Shown here piece after piece: positions 52,306 through 61,334 of a stretch of 64,000 bases of DNA. A program made the translations under genes and the position numbers. The notes below the pieces were generated by a model, which had not been told where the DNA came from, ran no database searches, and worked only from the letters and a program-made list of their open reading frames with translations. The stretch's first letter is position 1. The number at the start of each line of letters is the position of its first letter. The DNA is from Variovorax boronicumulans (GTDB lineage Bacteria > Pseudomonadota > Gammaproteobacteria > Burkholderiales > Burkholderiaceae_C): the NCBI RefSeq assembly GCF_029892485.1, contig NZ_JARXVG010000010.1, positions 62,001-126,000 on the forward strand, given 5' to 3'.

Positions 52306-52526
52306 CGCAAGCGCTTTCGCGGGCCCCGGCATCCGGGTACGTCCCGAGGAAAAACCGCTTCCGGGGCCCGTCGCCAGCCTGTCTGCTGCGAGAGAATGAT
52401 CCGCTGCGCACGTGGCATCTTTCGTGCTGCATGCCTTGTCTTTCGCGGCGCTGCGCCTCCCTTCGGGGCAAGGCAGGCGCCCAAGCAGTCATTCGACCCC
52501 TGGCCGTTTTCCGGAGATACCCAAGT

Positions 52527-54014
52527 ATGTTGAACCGTCGCACCCTCCTCACCACCGCCGGCGCCACCGTCGCACTGGCCACCCCGCTGGCCGGCATGGC
52601 CCAAGGGCGGAAGGACGCCATCGTGATCGGCATGGCGCTCGAACCGCCGGGCTTGGACCCGACGGCCGGCGCCGCCGCCGCGATCGCCGAGATCGTGCAG
52701 TACAACATCCTGGAAACGCTCACCAAGATCAACGCCGACGGCAGCGTCACGCCGCTCCTGGCCGAGAGCTGGGAGATTTCGCCCGACCTGAAGACCTACA
52801 CCTTCAAGCTCCGGCGCGGCGTGAAGTTCCAGAACGGCGAGCCCTTCAACGCGGCCGCGGTCAAGTTCTCGTTCGACCGCGCCGGCGGCGAGAAGAGCAC
52901 CAACAAGGACAAGCGCACCTTCGCCAACCTCACCACGCAAGCGGTGGACGACTACACCGTGGTCGTCATCAACAAGGAGATCGACCCCGACCTGCCCTTC
53001 GTTCTGGGCCAGGCCACGGCCGTGATCGTGGAGCCCAAGAGCGCCGAGGGCAACGCCACCAAGCCGGTCGGCACCGGCCCGTACAAGCTCGACGCCTGGG
53101 CCAAGGGCTCCTCGCTCACGCTGAGCAAGTGGGAGGGCTTCCGCAGCCCCGCCACCGCCAAGATCAACAAGGTGACCTTCCGCTTCATCGCCGACACCGC
53201 CGCGCAAGCCGCCGCGCTGATGGCGGGCGACGTGGACGTGTTCACCCGCATCGGCACCCGCGTGGTGCCGCAGTTCAAGGCGAACCCGCAGTTCCAGGTG
53301 ATCCTGGCGGGCTCCCGCGCCAAGACCATCCTCTCGATCAACAACCAGAAGAAGCCGCTGGACGACGTGCGCGTGCGCCGCGCCATCCTCGCGGCCATCG
53401 ACCGCAAGGCCGTGATCGAAGGTGCCGCCGACGGCCTGGGCGTGGCCATCGGCAGCCACTACGTGCCGGGCGCGGCGGGCTTCGTCGACACCACGGGCGT
53501 CAACCCCTTCGACATCGAGAAGGCCAAGAAGCTGCTCGCCGAAGCCGGCGTGAAGACGCCGCTCGAACTCAAGATGACGCTGCCGCCGCCGCCGTACGCG
53601 CGCCAGGGCGGCGAGGTGATCGTGGCCCAGCTCGCCAAGATCGGCATCGTGGTGAAGGTGCAGAACGTCGAGTGGGCGCAGTGGCTCAGCGGCACCTACG
53701 GCAACAAGGACTACGACCTGTCGATCATTTCGCACGTGGAGCCCTTCGACCTCGGCAACTACGCCAAGTCGGACTACTACTGGGGCTACCAGTCGAAGGC
53801 CTTCAACACGCTGTTCGACAAGATCAAGTCCACCGCCAATGCCGCCGAGCGCAACAAGCTGCTGGGCGATGCGCAGAAGATGCTGGCCACCGACGCGGCC
53901 AACGGCTTCCTGTACCAGCCGCAGTTCCCGACGATCGCCAAGAAGAACGTCAAGGGCCTCTGGAAGGAGAACCCGATCTTCGTGAACGACCTGTCCGCAC
54001 TCTCGTGGGGATGA
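52527..54014 (+). CDS. ABC transporter substrate-binding protein, family 5 (second copy)
   Basis: A 495-residue tandem paralogue of the preceding binding protein, aligned without large gaps from NRRTLLTT to the last residues (KNVKGLWKENPIFVNDLSALSWG against RNLRGLWKDTPIFVNDIAALYWA in part). The signal again starts with a twin-Arg motif. Long stretches are identical, for example SPDLKTYTFKL and KFQNGEPF, while the ligand-pocket regions around residues 230-260 differ (GTRVVPQFKANPQFQ against SVSRSLPQFQNDKRFQ). This suggests a recent duplication that widened substrate range. ATG at 52527; its stop overlaps the amidase start as ATGA. Confidence 0.94.
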   Translation: MLNRRTLLTTAGATVALATPLAGMAQGRKDAIVIGMALEPPGLDPTAGAAAAIAEIVQYNILETLTKINADGSVTPLLAESWEISPDLKTYTFKLRRGVKFQNGEPFNAAAVKFSFDRAGGEKSTNKDKRTFANLTTQAVDDYTVVVINKEIDPDLPFVLGQATAVIVEPKSAEGNATKPVGTGPYKLDAWAKGSSLTLSKWEGFRSPATAKINKVTFRFIADTAAQAAALMAGDVDVFTRIGTRVVPQFKANPQFQVILAGSRAKTILSINNQKKPLDDVRVRRAILAAIDRKAVIEGAADGLGVAIGSHYVPGAAGFVDTTGVNPFDIEKAKKLLAEAGVKTPLELKMTLPPPPYARQGGEVIVAQLAKIGIVVKVQNVEWAQWLSGTYGNKDYDLSIISHVEPFDLGNYAKSDYYWGYQSKAFNTLFDKIKSTANAAERNKLLGDAQKMLATDAANGFLYQPQFPTIAKKNVKGLWKENPIFVNDLSALSWG

Positions 54015-55441
54015 GCGGAACCGTGTCCGATGCCCCTTCGTTGAGCGACCTGTCGGCACAGGAACTCTCGGCCGCGTACCGCGACAAGCGTCTCTCGCCG
54101 GTCGAGGTCACGCAAGCCGTGATCGCGCAGATCGAGCGCTGGGAGCCGCACCTGCAGGCGACCTGGCTCTTCCGTCCCGAGGCCGCGCTCGAACAGGCGC
54201 GCGCTTCGGAAGCGCGCTGGCAGCGCGGCGATGCGCTCGGCCCGCTCGACGGCGTGCCGGCCACCATCAAGGAAAACATCGCCACGCGCGGTGACCCGAT
54301 GCCCGCCGGCACGGCCGCCGTCGACCTGAAGCCCGCTGCCGCCGACGCACCACCGGCCGCGCGCCTGAAGGAAGCCGGCGCGGTGATCGTGAGCAAGACG
54401 ACCATGCCGGACTACGGCATGTTGTCGTCGGGCCTCTCGAGCTTTCACACGCTCGCACGCAACCCGTGGGACCTGAGCAGGACACCTGGCGGCTCCAGCG
54501 CCGGTGCTGGCGCAGCAGCCGCGGCCGGCTATGGCCCGCTGCACCTGGGCACCGACATCGGCGGGTCGCTGCGGCTGCCCGCGAGCTGGTGCGGCATCTT
54601 CACGCTCAAGCCGAGTCTGGGCCGCATTCCGATCGATCCACCCTACATGGGCCGCGCCGCAGGGCCGATGACCCGCACCGTCGGCGATGCCGCGCTGATG
54701 ATGCAGGCGCTCTCCAGGCCCGATGCGCGCGACAGCATGAGCCTGCCGGCGCAGGACATCGACTGGGCCGCCTTCGACGTATCGCCCGACCATCTGCGCG
54801 GGCTGCGCATCGGGCTGCTGCTCGATGCAGGCTGCGGCCTCGCGGTCGAGCCGGAGATCCAGACGGCCGTCGAACACGCCGCGCGCCTTTTCGAGAAGGC
54901 TGGCGCGATCGTCGAACCGATGCAGCCCTTCATGTCGCAAGCCATGCTCGACGGCATGGACCACCTGTGGCGCATGCGCTCGCTGGTGGACATGAAGGCC
55001 CTGCGCCCCGACCAGCGCGCCAAGGTGCTGCCCTACATCCGCGAATGGGCCGAGAGCGCCGCCGAATTCAGCGGCGAGCATGTGTTCCGCAGCTTCAGCC
55101 AGTTCCATGCAACGCGCGTGGCGGCGGTGCAGGCCTGCGCTCGCTTCGACTATGTGATCTCGCCCGTGTCGCCCAACATGCCCGCGGCTGCCGAGGCCCC
55201 TTCGCCGACCAACGACCCGCTGCGGGCGCTGGAGCACATCGGCTTCACGGTGCCGTTCAACATGTCGGAGCAACCGGCGTCGTCGGTGAACTGCGGTTAT
55301 TCAGCGGGCGGCTTGCCTATCGGACTGCAGATTGCCGGACACCGGTTCGACGATCTCGGCGTGCTGCGCGTATCGCGTGCGTTCGAGCAGATTCGCGAGT
55401 TGCAGCGGCCTTGGCCTGTGGTGCCTCAGGTCGCCGCGTAG
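54011..55441 (+). CDS. Amidase (amidase-signature family)
   Basis: A 476-residue amidase-signature enzyme with the Ser-Ser-Lys triad: Lys in PATIKENIATRGDPMPAGT, the Gly/Ser-rich TPGGSSAGAGAAAAAGYGPLHLGTDIGGSLRLPASWCG holding both Ser residues in its two halves. No signal peptide, so it is cytoplasmic and would act on what the transporter brings in. ATG overlaps the second binding-protein stop, so it is the last gene of the import operon. Substrates in this family range from simple amides to peptide amides and carbamates. The end overlaps the YitT-type gene on the other strand by 16 bases. Confidence 0.94.
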   Translation: MSGTVSDAPSLSDLSAQELSAAYRDKRLSPVEVTQAVIAQIERWEPHLQATWLFRPEAALEQARASEARWQRGDALGPLDGVPATIKENIATRGDPMPAGTAAVDLKPAAADAPPAARLKEAGAVIVSKTTMPDYGMLSSGLSSFHTLARNPWDLSRTPGGSSAGAGAAAAAGYGPLHLGTDIGGSLRLPASWCGIFTLKPSLGRIPIDPPYMGRAAGPMTRTVGDAALMMQALSRPDARDSMSLPAQDIDWAAFDVSPDHLRGLRIGLLLDAGCGLAVEPEIQTAVEHAARLFEKAGAIVEPMQPFMSQAMLDGMDHLWRMRSLVDMKALRPDQRAKVLPYIREWAESAAEFSGEHVFRSFSQFHATRVAAVQACARFDYVISPVSPNMPAAAEAPSPTNDPLRALEHIGFTVPFNMSEQPASSVNCGYSAGGLPIGLQIAGHRFDDLGVLRVSRAFEQIRELQRPWPVVPQVAA

Positions 55442-56052
55442 CGCCCCGGCTTGTGGTTGATCCACAAGAAAAGCCCCATCACCGCTGCGGCCAGCACCGA
55501 CCACCCCACACGCTGCGGTGAAATCACGAACAGCGCGAGCAGCACCACCGTGCAGTCGATGCCGATCTGCACCTTGCCGGCGGGCCAGCCGCGCTTTTCC
55601 TGCAAGTACAGCGTCAGCACCGTCGCGCCGCCGAGGCTGGCGCGGTGGCGCGCGAGGAACAGGCAGCCCGTGCCCAGCAGCAAGCCTCCGAGCACCGCCG
55701 CAAAAGCCGGATGGAGTGAATCGATCGACAGGTAGCGCGGCGCCCAATCGGTCATCACCGAAAGCAAAGCGATCGCCGAGAAGGTCTTGAGCGTGAAGGC
55801 CCGGCCCATGTGCCGCCACGCGAACCAATAGAACGGCAGGTTCACCAGGAAGAACAACTTGCCGAAGCTCACGCCGGTCGCGTAGTGCAGGATGAACGCG
55901 ATGCCCGCCGTGCCGCCCGTGAGCAGGCCCGCCTGGCCGAACAGCATCATGGCGATGGCGACGAACAGGGTGCCCGAAAAGATCGCCTGGGCGTCATCGA
56001 AACGGGAATGGCGCAGCAGATCCGGCAGATTGGTGGGTTGTGGCGCGTCCAT
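55426..56052 (-). CDS. YitT-family membrane protein
   Basis: A 208-residue inner-membrane protein with about five helices: SGTLFVAIAMMLFGQAGLLTGGTAGIAFI, then LFFLVNLPFYWFAW, FSAIALLSVMTDW, FAAVLGGLLLGTGCLFLARHRASLGGATVLTLYLQ and VVLLALFVIS. The phrase G-L-L-T-G-G-T-A-G-I is the YitT signature. It lacks the C-terminal DUF2179 domain of longer YitT proteins. The function is unknown. It is convergent with the amidase gene and overlaps it by 16 bases. ATG at 56052 is preferred. Confidence 0.88.
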   Translation of the reverse strand: MDAPQPTNLPDLLRHSRFDDAQAIFSGTLFVAIAMMLFGQAGLLTGGTAGIAFILHYATGVSFGKLFFLVNLPFYWFAWRHMGRAFTLKTFSAIALLSVMTDWAPRYLSIDSLHPAFAAVLGGLLLGTGCLFLARHRASLGGATVLTLYLQEKRGWPAGKVQIGIDCTVVLLALFVISPQRVGWSVLAAAVMGLFLWINHKPGRYAAT

Positions 56053-56090
56053 GGCGGGAGCGATGCAAATCCCGCGCCACCCCGGCAGCT

Positions 56091-56963
56091 TCACACCAAG
56101 TGGGTGGCCAGCATCTCGCGGGCGCGGGTCACGAACGCCGTCTCGCCCCGGCGCCCGGGCAGGAACTGGAACGCCACCCGGGGCAACGCCGGCAGGCCGT
56201 GCGGCGGCGCCAGCCGGGTCACGCCTTCGCACACCGCGGATTCGTTCAGGCAAGCGACCCCCAGCCCCGCGGCCAGCGCCGACTGCAACCCGGCCACGCC
56301 CGACGCCACGTGAGCAAGCACATACGGCACACGCCGCCGCCGGAGCAGCGCCACGGTGAACTGGTGCAGCGAGCAGGTGTCCGGCAGCGCCAGCAGCCGC
56401 ACCGGTTCGCCCCGCGCCACCCGCAGGCCGGTGGCGCCCAGCCACGCAAGCGATTCGCGCCGGATCAGCGAGGCCTTGGCGCCCTGTGCCGAGGATGACG
56501 ACGAGGCACCCGCGATATCCATCGCCAGGCCGACGTCGAAGTCGCCGTGCGCATAGGCGGCCCGCAGCGCGTCGCTCTTCAGGATGCTCACGTTCAGGCG
56601 CACCTGCGGATAGCTTTCGCCCAGGCGCCCCAGCAGTTGCGTGAGATCGCCGGGACGAAAGTAGTCGGTCACGGCCAGCCGCAGCTCGCCCTGCAGCGTT
56701 TCGCCGTGCAGGTCACGAAACGCCTCGTCGCTGAGCGCGAGGATGCGCCGCGCATACGCCAGCAGCCGCGTGCCCGCCTCGGTGGGCGCGACACCGGCCT
56801 TGCTGCGCGTGAGCAGCGACTGCCCCGCCCGCTCCTCGAGCTTGCGCATCTGCTCGCTGACGGACGACTGCGAGAGAAACACGCGGGGCGCGGCGGCCGT
56901 GAGGCTGCCCGCGTCGATCACCGCGGCCAGGGTGCGAAGTTGTTCGAGGTCGAAGGTCTGCAT
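56091..56963 (-). CDS. LysR-family transcriptional regulator (divergent from tautomerase)
   Basis: A 290-residue LysR protein: HTH FDLEQLRTLAAVIDAGSLTAAAPRVFLSQSSVSEQMRKLEERAGQSLL in part at 3-52, then the effector domain GELRLAVTDYFRPGDLTQLL. ATG at 56963 gives the standard beginning MQTFDLEQLRTL; a start 12 bases earlier is possible. It is divergent from the tautomerase gene, with a palindrome between (57013-57030), the classical LysR arrangement. It lies 38 bases upstream of the YitT-type gene on the same strand and may be co-transcribed with it. Confidence 0.93.
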   Translation of the reverse strand: MQTFDLEQLRTLAAVIDAGSLTAAAPRVFLSQSSVSEQMRKLEERAGQSLLTRSKAGVAPTEAGTRLLAYARRILALSDEAFRDLHGETLQGELRLAVTDYFRPGDLTQLLGRLGESYPQVRLNVSILKSDALRAAYAHGDFDVGLAMDIAGASSSSSAQGAKASLIRRESLAWLGATGLRVARGEPVRLLALPDTCSLHQFTVALLRRRRVPYVLAHVASGVAGLQSALAAGLGVACLNESAVCEGVTRLAPPHGLPALPRVAFQFLPGRRGETAFVTRAREMLATHLV

Positions 56964-57012
56964 GGCTCTATCCATCCGTTTAACCGATGGATTCCATCAT
57001 ATCTTCCCGCTT

Positions 57013-57030
57013 TTCCGATGACCATCGGAA
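57013..57030. promoter_or_regulatory. Candidate LysR operator
   Basis: TTCCGAT-gacc-ATCGGAA is a perfect 7-bp inverted repeat midway between the divergent LysR and tautomerase genes. It has the T-N11-A core expected for LysR sites. A second imperfect palindrome around CCATCCG...CGATGG lies at about 56974-56992, nearer the LysR gene, which fits a recruitment/activation pair. Confidence 0.65.
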
Positions 57031-57073
57031 TCCCACAATCACCCCATCGTTCATTCATTCACAGGAGTCCACC

Positions 57074-57472
57074 ATGCCCCACATCGTTGTCCACCTCTCC
57101 GGCGAGCCCGACGCGGCCCTCACCCGCAAGACCGTCGACGCCGTCGCCGAACTCACGCAGAGCGTGCTCGGCAAGCAGTTGCCGGTGATCGCCATCACCG
57201 TGCAGTACATCGCCGCCGACGCCTGGTTCATCGGCGGCCAGACGCTGGCGTCGCTGGGCAAGTCGGCCTTTCACCTGGACATCAGCATCACCGACGAGAC
57301 CAACACCAAGGCCGAGAAGGCGCGCTACCTGCGCGAGGTGCATGCAGCCATGGCGAAGATCCGGTCCGACCTGCACGAGGTGTCGTACATCCACGTGATC
57401 GACGCGCGCGGCGCAGCCTACGGCTACGGCGGAAAGACCCAGGAGTACCGCCACCAGCAGGCCGGGGTTTGA
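57074..57472 (+). CDS. Tautomerase-family protein
   Basis: A 132-residue protein beginning MPHIVVHLSGEPDAALTRKTVDAVAELTQSVLGK in part, with catalytic-type Pro2 after Met removal, as in 4-oxalocrotonate tautomerase. The following beta-alpha pattern VIAITVQYIAADAWFIGGQTL matches the longer members of the family; the C-terminal half (THVIDARGAAYGYGG-like) is a second, degenerate unit, so one chain may equal two short subunits. Likely role: keto-enol tautomerisation or dehalogenation of small acids. ATG at 57074 has AGGAG upstream. The divergent LysR gene probably controls it. Confidence 0.88.
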   Translation: MPHIVVHLSGEPDAALTRKTVDAVAELTQSVLGKQLPVIAITVQYIAADAWFIGGQTLASLGKSAFHLDISITDETNTKAEKARYLREVHAAMAKIRSDLHEVSYIHVIDARGAAYGYGGKTQEYRHQQAGV

Positions 57473-57503
57473 AGGCTTTCCAGGGGCATGGCACCATGAC
57501 GCC

Positions 57504-58877
57504 ATGCCCTCCGGAAATCCGCATGCCGCCGACAGCCTCGGCAATCCACTCACCCTGGACGACCCCTCCAGGCTCGCGCTGGTCGACGACTTCGTCATGG
57601 GCTTCATCTCGACCGAAGCGCGCGCCGTCAATCTCATCGCGCTGGCCGACACCGATGCGAGCCCCATCGTGCAGGCGTACTGCGCGACGCTGCACCTGTT
57701 TGCCGAATCGCGCGAGGCCGTCGCCAATGCGCGGCCGTTTCTTGCCAAGGCGCGCGCGGGCGCTTCGCGCGCCACGCCGCGCGAGCAGCGCTACATCGCA
57801 GCCATCGAGGCATGGGCCGATGGCGACATCGCCCACGCCATCGCGCTGCATGCGGAGCAGGCGCGCGAGTTTCCGCGCGACCTCGTCTCGGTGAAGCTCG
57901 GCCAGTACCACTGCTTCAACACCGGCGACTGCCCCGGCATGCTGCGGCTCGCGCTCGCGGTGCTGCCATCGGCGGCCGATATGCCCTACGTGCACGGCAT
58001 GGCGGCCTTCGGCTACGAGCAGTGCCACCTGATGCGCGAGGCCGAGACCAGCGCGCGCCGTGCCATTGCCATGTGCCGCAAGGAGCCGTGGGCGCACCAT
58101 GCGCTCGCGCACGTGATGCTCACCGAAGGCCGGCTTGCCGAGGGGCTCGCGTTCATGGAGAGCGTGAGCGACACCTGGACCGGCCTGAACTCCTTCATGG
58201 TCACGCACAACTGGTGGCACGTGGCGCTGTTCCTCATCGACCTGGGCCGCGACGCCGAGGCGCTCACGGTGTACGACGAGCATGCGTGGGGCGTGGCCAA
58301 GGACTACTCGCAGGACCAGATCGGCGCGGTGTCGCTGCTCGCGCGACTGGAGCTCGCGGGCATCGACGTGGGTGCGCGCTGGGACGACGTGGCCGGCTAC
58401 TTGCTGCAGCGCCAAGCTGACCATGTGCTGCCCTTTCTCGACCTGCAATACCTCTATGGGCTCGCGCGCGCCGGGCGGCCCGAGGCCGATGCGCTGCTGC
58501 GCAACATCGAGGCCTTCGCGCCCGATGCACCGCCTTCGACACGCGCCGCATGGCAGCGCGTCTGCGTGCCGGCCGCGCAGGGGCTCGTGGCGCATGCGCG
58601 CGGCGATTTCGCTGGCGCCATCGACGGGTTGGGCGTGGCGCTACCACGCATGATCGAGATCGGTGGCAGCCATGCGCAGCGCGACCTGTTCGAGCAGGTG
58701 TACCTCGATGCGCTGGTGCGCAGGGGCAGCGAATCGACGCTCGCAGCGGCGCAGGGCATCCTGCAGCAGCAGCTCAATGGGCAGCCCGAGTCGCTGAGGC
58801 TGCGGCGGCAGACGGGAGCCGTTTATGCACGGCTCGGCCTCGGGCAACTCGCCGCGAGCCCGCCCTTGCACGGCTGA
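57504..58877 (+). CDS. TPR protein of the TTC38-like family
   Basis: A 457-residue cytoplasmic protein. The start GNPHAADSLGNPLTLDD and helical pairs such as REQRYIAAIEAWADGDIAHAIALHAEQAREFPRDLVSVKLGQYHCFNTGD in part are typical of the group known in animals as tetratricopeptide repeat protein 38; the phrases PYVHGMAAFGYEQCHLMREAETSARRAI and WAHHALAHVMLTEGRLAEG in part, followed by HNWWHVALFLIDLGR, are well kept. No catalytic function is known. ATG at 57504 is used; it follows the tautomerase gene by 31 bases and may share its transcript. Confidence 0.9.
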   Translation: MPSGNPHAADSLGNPLTLDDPSRLALVDDFVMGFISTEARAVNLIALADTDASPIVQAYCATLHLFAESREAVANARPFLAKARAGASRATPREQRYIAAIEAWADGDIAHAIALHAEQAREFPRDLVSVKLGQYHCFNTGDCPGMLRLALAVLPSAADMPYVHGMAAFGYEQCHLMREAETSARRAIAMCRKEPWAHHALAHVMLTEGRLAEGLAFMESVSDTWTGLNSFMVTHNWWHVALFLIDLGRDAEALTVYDEHAWGVAKDYSQDQIGAVSLLARLELAGIDVGARWDDVAGYLLQRQADHVLPFLDLQYLYGLARAGRPEADALLRNIEAFAPDAPPSTRAAWQRVCVPAAQGLVAHARGDFAGAIDGLGVALPRMIEIGGSHAQRDLFEQVYLDALVRRGSESTLAAAQGILQQQLNGQPESLRLRRQTGAVYARLGLGQLAASPPLHG

Positions 58878-58995
58878 TTGCGAAGGCCGCAGCCATGCCT
58901 TCCCGTCATGGGAGGTGGTGCAAAAGGAATTAACGGCGGCGCGGATGCGACTCCTAAACTGGGCGCTCCACTCCGACACGATTCCTCACCCCCCC

Positions 58996-60591
58996 ATGCA
59001 GAAATCCCTCGTCATGCTGGCCGTGCTCGCGGCCCTCGCTCCGCTCCCACCCGCACTTCACGCCGCCACCGACAGCCCTGTCGAGCTCGATCTGCTGCTG
59101 CGCGGCGGCACCGTCTACACAGGCGATGCCGACACGCCGGTCGTGGGTGACGTCGGCATCGTGGGCGACCGCATCGTCTTCGCGGGCAAGGCCGCACCCG
59201 CGCAGTTCAGGGCGCGGCGCGTCATCGATGCGAAGGGCATGATCGTCGCACCAGGCTTCATCGATGCGCACACGCACGCCGACACCGACCTGCATTCCAC
59301 CGATGCGCACAAGCGCCTGAACATTCCGTTCCTCACACAGGGCGTGACCACCGCAGTGATCGGCAACGACGGCTTCGGTGGCTTCGACATCGCGTCGCAG
59401 GCGCAGCGCCTGCGCGCCACGCCGGTGGGCACCAACGTCGCGATGTACGTGGGTTTCGGGCCGGTGCGCATCGACCAGCTCGGCGAGGCCAACCGCGCGC
59501 CGACGCCCGCGCAGCTGGAGGCCATGAAGCAGCATGTGAGCCGCGCGATGTGCGAAGGCGCGCTGGGCCTCTCGACCGGCCTCTTCTATCCGCCGCAGAA
59601 CTTCTCGAAGACCGAGGAGGTCATCGAACTTGCGAAGGTCGCCGCCCGGCACGGAGGCCTCTACGACAGCCACATACGCGACGAGTCGATGTACAACATC
59701 GGCCTGAGGGGTGCGATCGACGAGGTGATCCGCATCGGCCACGAGGCGCACCTGCCGGTGCACGTGGCACACATCAAGGCGCTGGGTGTGGATGTACAGG
59801 GCCAGAGCAGCGACATCATCCGCCGCATCGAGAAGGAACGCGCCGCGGGTCTGGACATCACGGCCGACCACTATCCCTGGACGGCTTCGAGCACGCGCTT
59901 TTCCGCCGCGCTGGTGCCGCCGTGGGCGGTCGACGGCGGCCGCGCGGCGATGCTGCAGCGCTTCGACGAAGCGGCCGTGCAGGAGCGCCTTCGCACCGGC
60001 ATGCGCGAGAACCTGCGCCTGCGCGGCGGGCCGGACACCATCCTGTTTTCCGCCGGCAGCACCAAGTACGTCGGCAAGACGCTGGCCGATGTGGCCAAGG
60101 GCGCGAACGCCGATCCGGTGGACGCTGCCATCGCGGTGCTGCGCGACGGCGACCTGATGATCGCCTCGTTCAACCAGAGCGACGACGACGTGCGGGCGTT
60201 CATGAAGCGGCCGTGGGTCATGACCTCATCCGATTCGTCGCAGGGCCATCCGCGCGCCTACGGCACCTTCGCGCGCAAGTACGACCAGTACGTGGTGAAG
60301 GAGCGCACGATTTCGATGGGGCAGTTCATCCGCAGCAGCTCTTCCCTCACGGCCGACACGCTGAGCCTGCAGCAGCGCGGACACCTGCGCCCCGGCTACT
60401 ACGCCGACGTCGTGGTGTTCGACCCGGCGCGCTATGCGGCGAAGGCCACGTACACGCAGCCGACCCTGCTATCGGTAGGCGTGGTCACGGTGCTGGTGAA
60501 CGGCCGGCTCGCGGTCGATGGCGGCAAGCCCACGGGCGTGGGGGCCGGGGTGCCGCTGCTGCGCGTGCCGAAGGCGGGCAGCTGCGGCTGA
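58996..60591 (+). CDS. Exported N-acyl-D-amino-acid deacylase / D-aminoacylase
   Basis: A 531-residue amidohydrolase with a signal peptide (LVMLAVLAALAPLPPALHAA, cleavage near 23), so it acts in the periplasm. Family motifs: LLLRGGTVYTGDADTPVVGDVGIVGDRIVFAGK in part, metal-binding GFIDAHTHADTDL, HIRDES, HVAHIKALG and SSDSSQGHPRAYGTF with a key Asp, then the C-terminal RPGYYADVVVFDPA. D-aminoacylases remove acyl groups from N-acyl-D-amino acids, e.g. from cell-wall or lipopeptide material. ATG at 58996. It is 118 bases after the TPR gene. Confidence 0.93.
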   Translation: MQKSLVMLAVLAALAPLPPALHAATDSPVELDLLLRGGTVYTGDADTPVVGDVGIVGDRIVFAGKAAPAQFRARRVIDAKGMIVAPGFIDAHTHADTDLHSTDAHKRLNIPFLTQGVTTAVIGNDGFGGFDIASQAQRLRATPVGTNVAMYVGFGPVRIDQLGEANRAPTPAQLEAMKQHVSRAMCEGALGLSTGLFYPPQNFSKTEEVIELAKVAARHGGLYDSHIRDESMYNIGLRGAIDEVIRIGHEAHLPVHVAHIKALGVDVQGQSSDIIRRIEKERAAGLDITADHYPWTASSTRFSAALVPPWAVDGGRAAMLQRFDEAAVQERLRTGMRENLRLRGGPDTILFSAGSTKYVGKTLADVAKGANADPVDAAIAVLRDGDLMIASFNQSDDDVRAFMKRPWVMTSSDSSQGHPRAYGTFARKYDQYVVKERTISMGQFIRSSSSLTADTLSLQQRGHLRPGYYADVVVFDPARYAAKATYTQPTLLSVGVVTVLVNGRLAVDGGKPTGVGAGVPLLRVPKAGSCG

Positions 60592-60607
60592 AGAGAAGAG
60601 GTGGGCC

Positions 60608-61303
60608 TCAGCCCTTGCTCTTGAGATGCCGCGTCTGGTCGTACGTCGGCTGCGGGGGCAGGTCGGCGAGGTGGCGCGTGTCGGCCCATTCGACGATCTC
60701 GATCGCATCGGGCGCCGCCGGATCGGCGATGCGGATGCGGTTGAAGCCGGCATTGGGAATGTCGCTCTGGCGCGGTCCGCTCAGGCTCTGCCCCCTGGCG
60801 GTGCGCCACACCATGTCGAGCACGCCGCCATGGGTGACGACGATCAGGTGTTGCCCCTTGTGTGCGGTGGCGATGGTGCCGAGCGCCGCAATGATGCGCG
60901 CATGGAATTCGCGTGCCGTCTCGCCCTCGGGCATCGCGTGGTCTTCGCGGAACTCCAGCCATTCTTCCCAGGCGCGCGGATGCAGGGTCTGGATCTCGTC
61001 GGAGCGCATGCCTTCGACGATGCCGAAGTATTGCTCCCGCAATCCGGCCGAAGTGACCACCGGCAGCGACAGCTGCAGCGCCGCCGGGGCCGCCGTCTGC
61101 TGGGCGCGCATGAGATCGCTGCTGATCAGGTGCTGTGCCGGCTCGCCCGCCAGGCGCAGGCCGATGCGGCGCGCCTGTTCATGGCCGATGTCGTTGAGCG
61201 GCACATCCGCATGCCCCTGGAAGCGCAACTCGCGGTTCCAGGCGGTTTCGCCGTGACGGATCAGGATGATGTCGGTGGTGTTGTCGGGTTTGGGCGTTGG
61301 CAT
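60608..61303 (-). CDS. Histidine phosphatase family protein
   Basis: A 231-residue phosphoglycerate-mutase-like phosphatase. RHGETAWNRELRFQGHADVPLND carries the catalytic His and Arg, RAQQTA follows, then GIVEGMRSDEI and the second catalytic His in VVTHGGVLDMVWR. It belongs to the broad GpmB/CobC-type group that hydrolyses varied phosphate esters; the substrate is not clear. It is convergent with the deacylase gene, ending 16 bases from it, and follows the Yip1-type gene by 31 bases on the same strand. Confidence 0.92.
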   Translation of the reverse strand: MPTPKPDNTTDIILIRHGETAWNRELRFQGHADVPLNDIGHEQARRIGLRLAGEPAQHLISSDLMRAQQTAAPAALQLSLPVVTSAGLREQYFGIVEGMRSDEIQTLHPRAWEEWLEFREDHAMPEGETAREFHARIIAALGTIATAHKGQHLIVVTHGGVLDMVWRTARGQSLSGPRQSDIPNAGFNRIRIADPAAPDAIEIVEWADTRHLADLPPQPTYDQTRHLKSKG

Positions 61304-61334
61304 TGCCGCCCATTTTCCACCGCGCGGGTGACGC

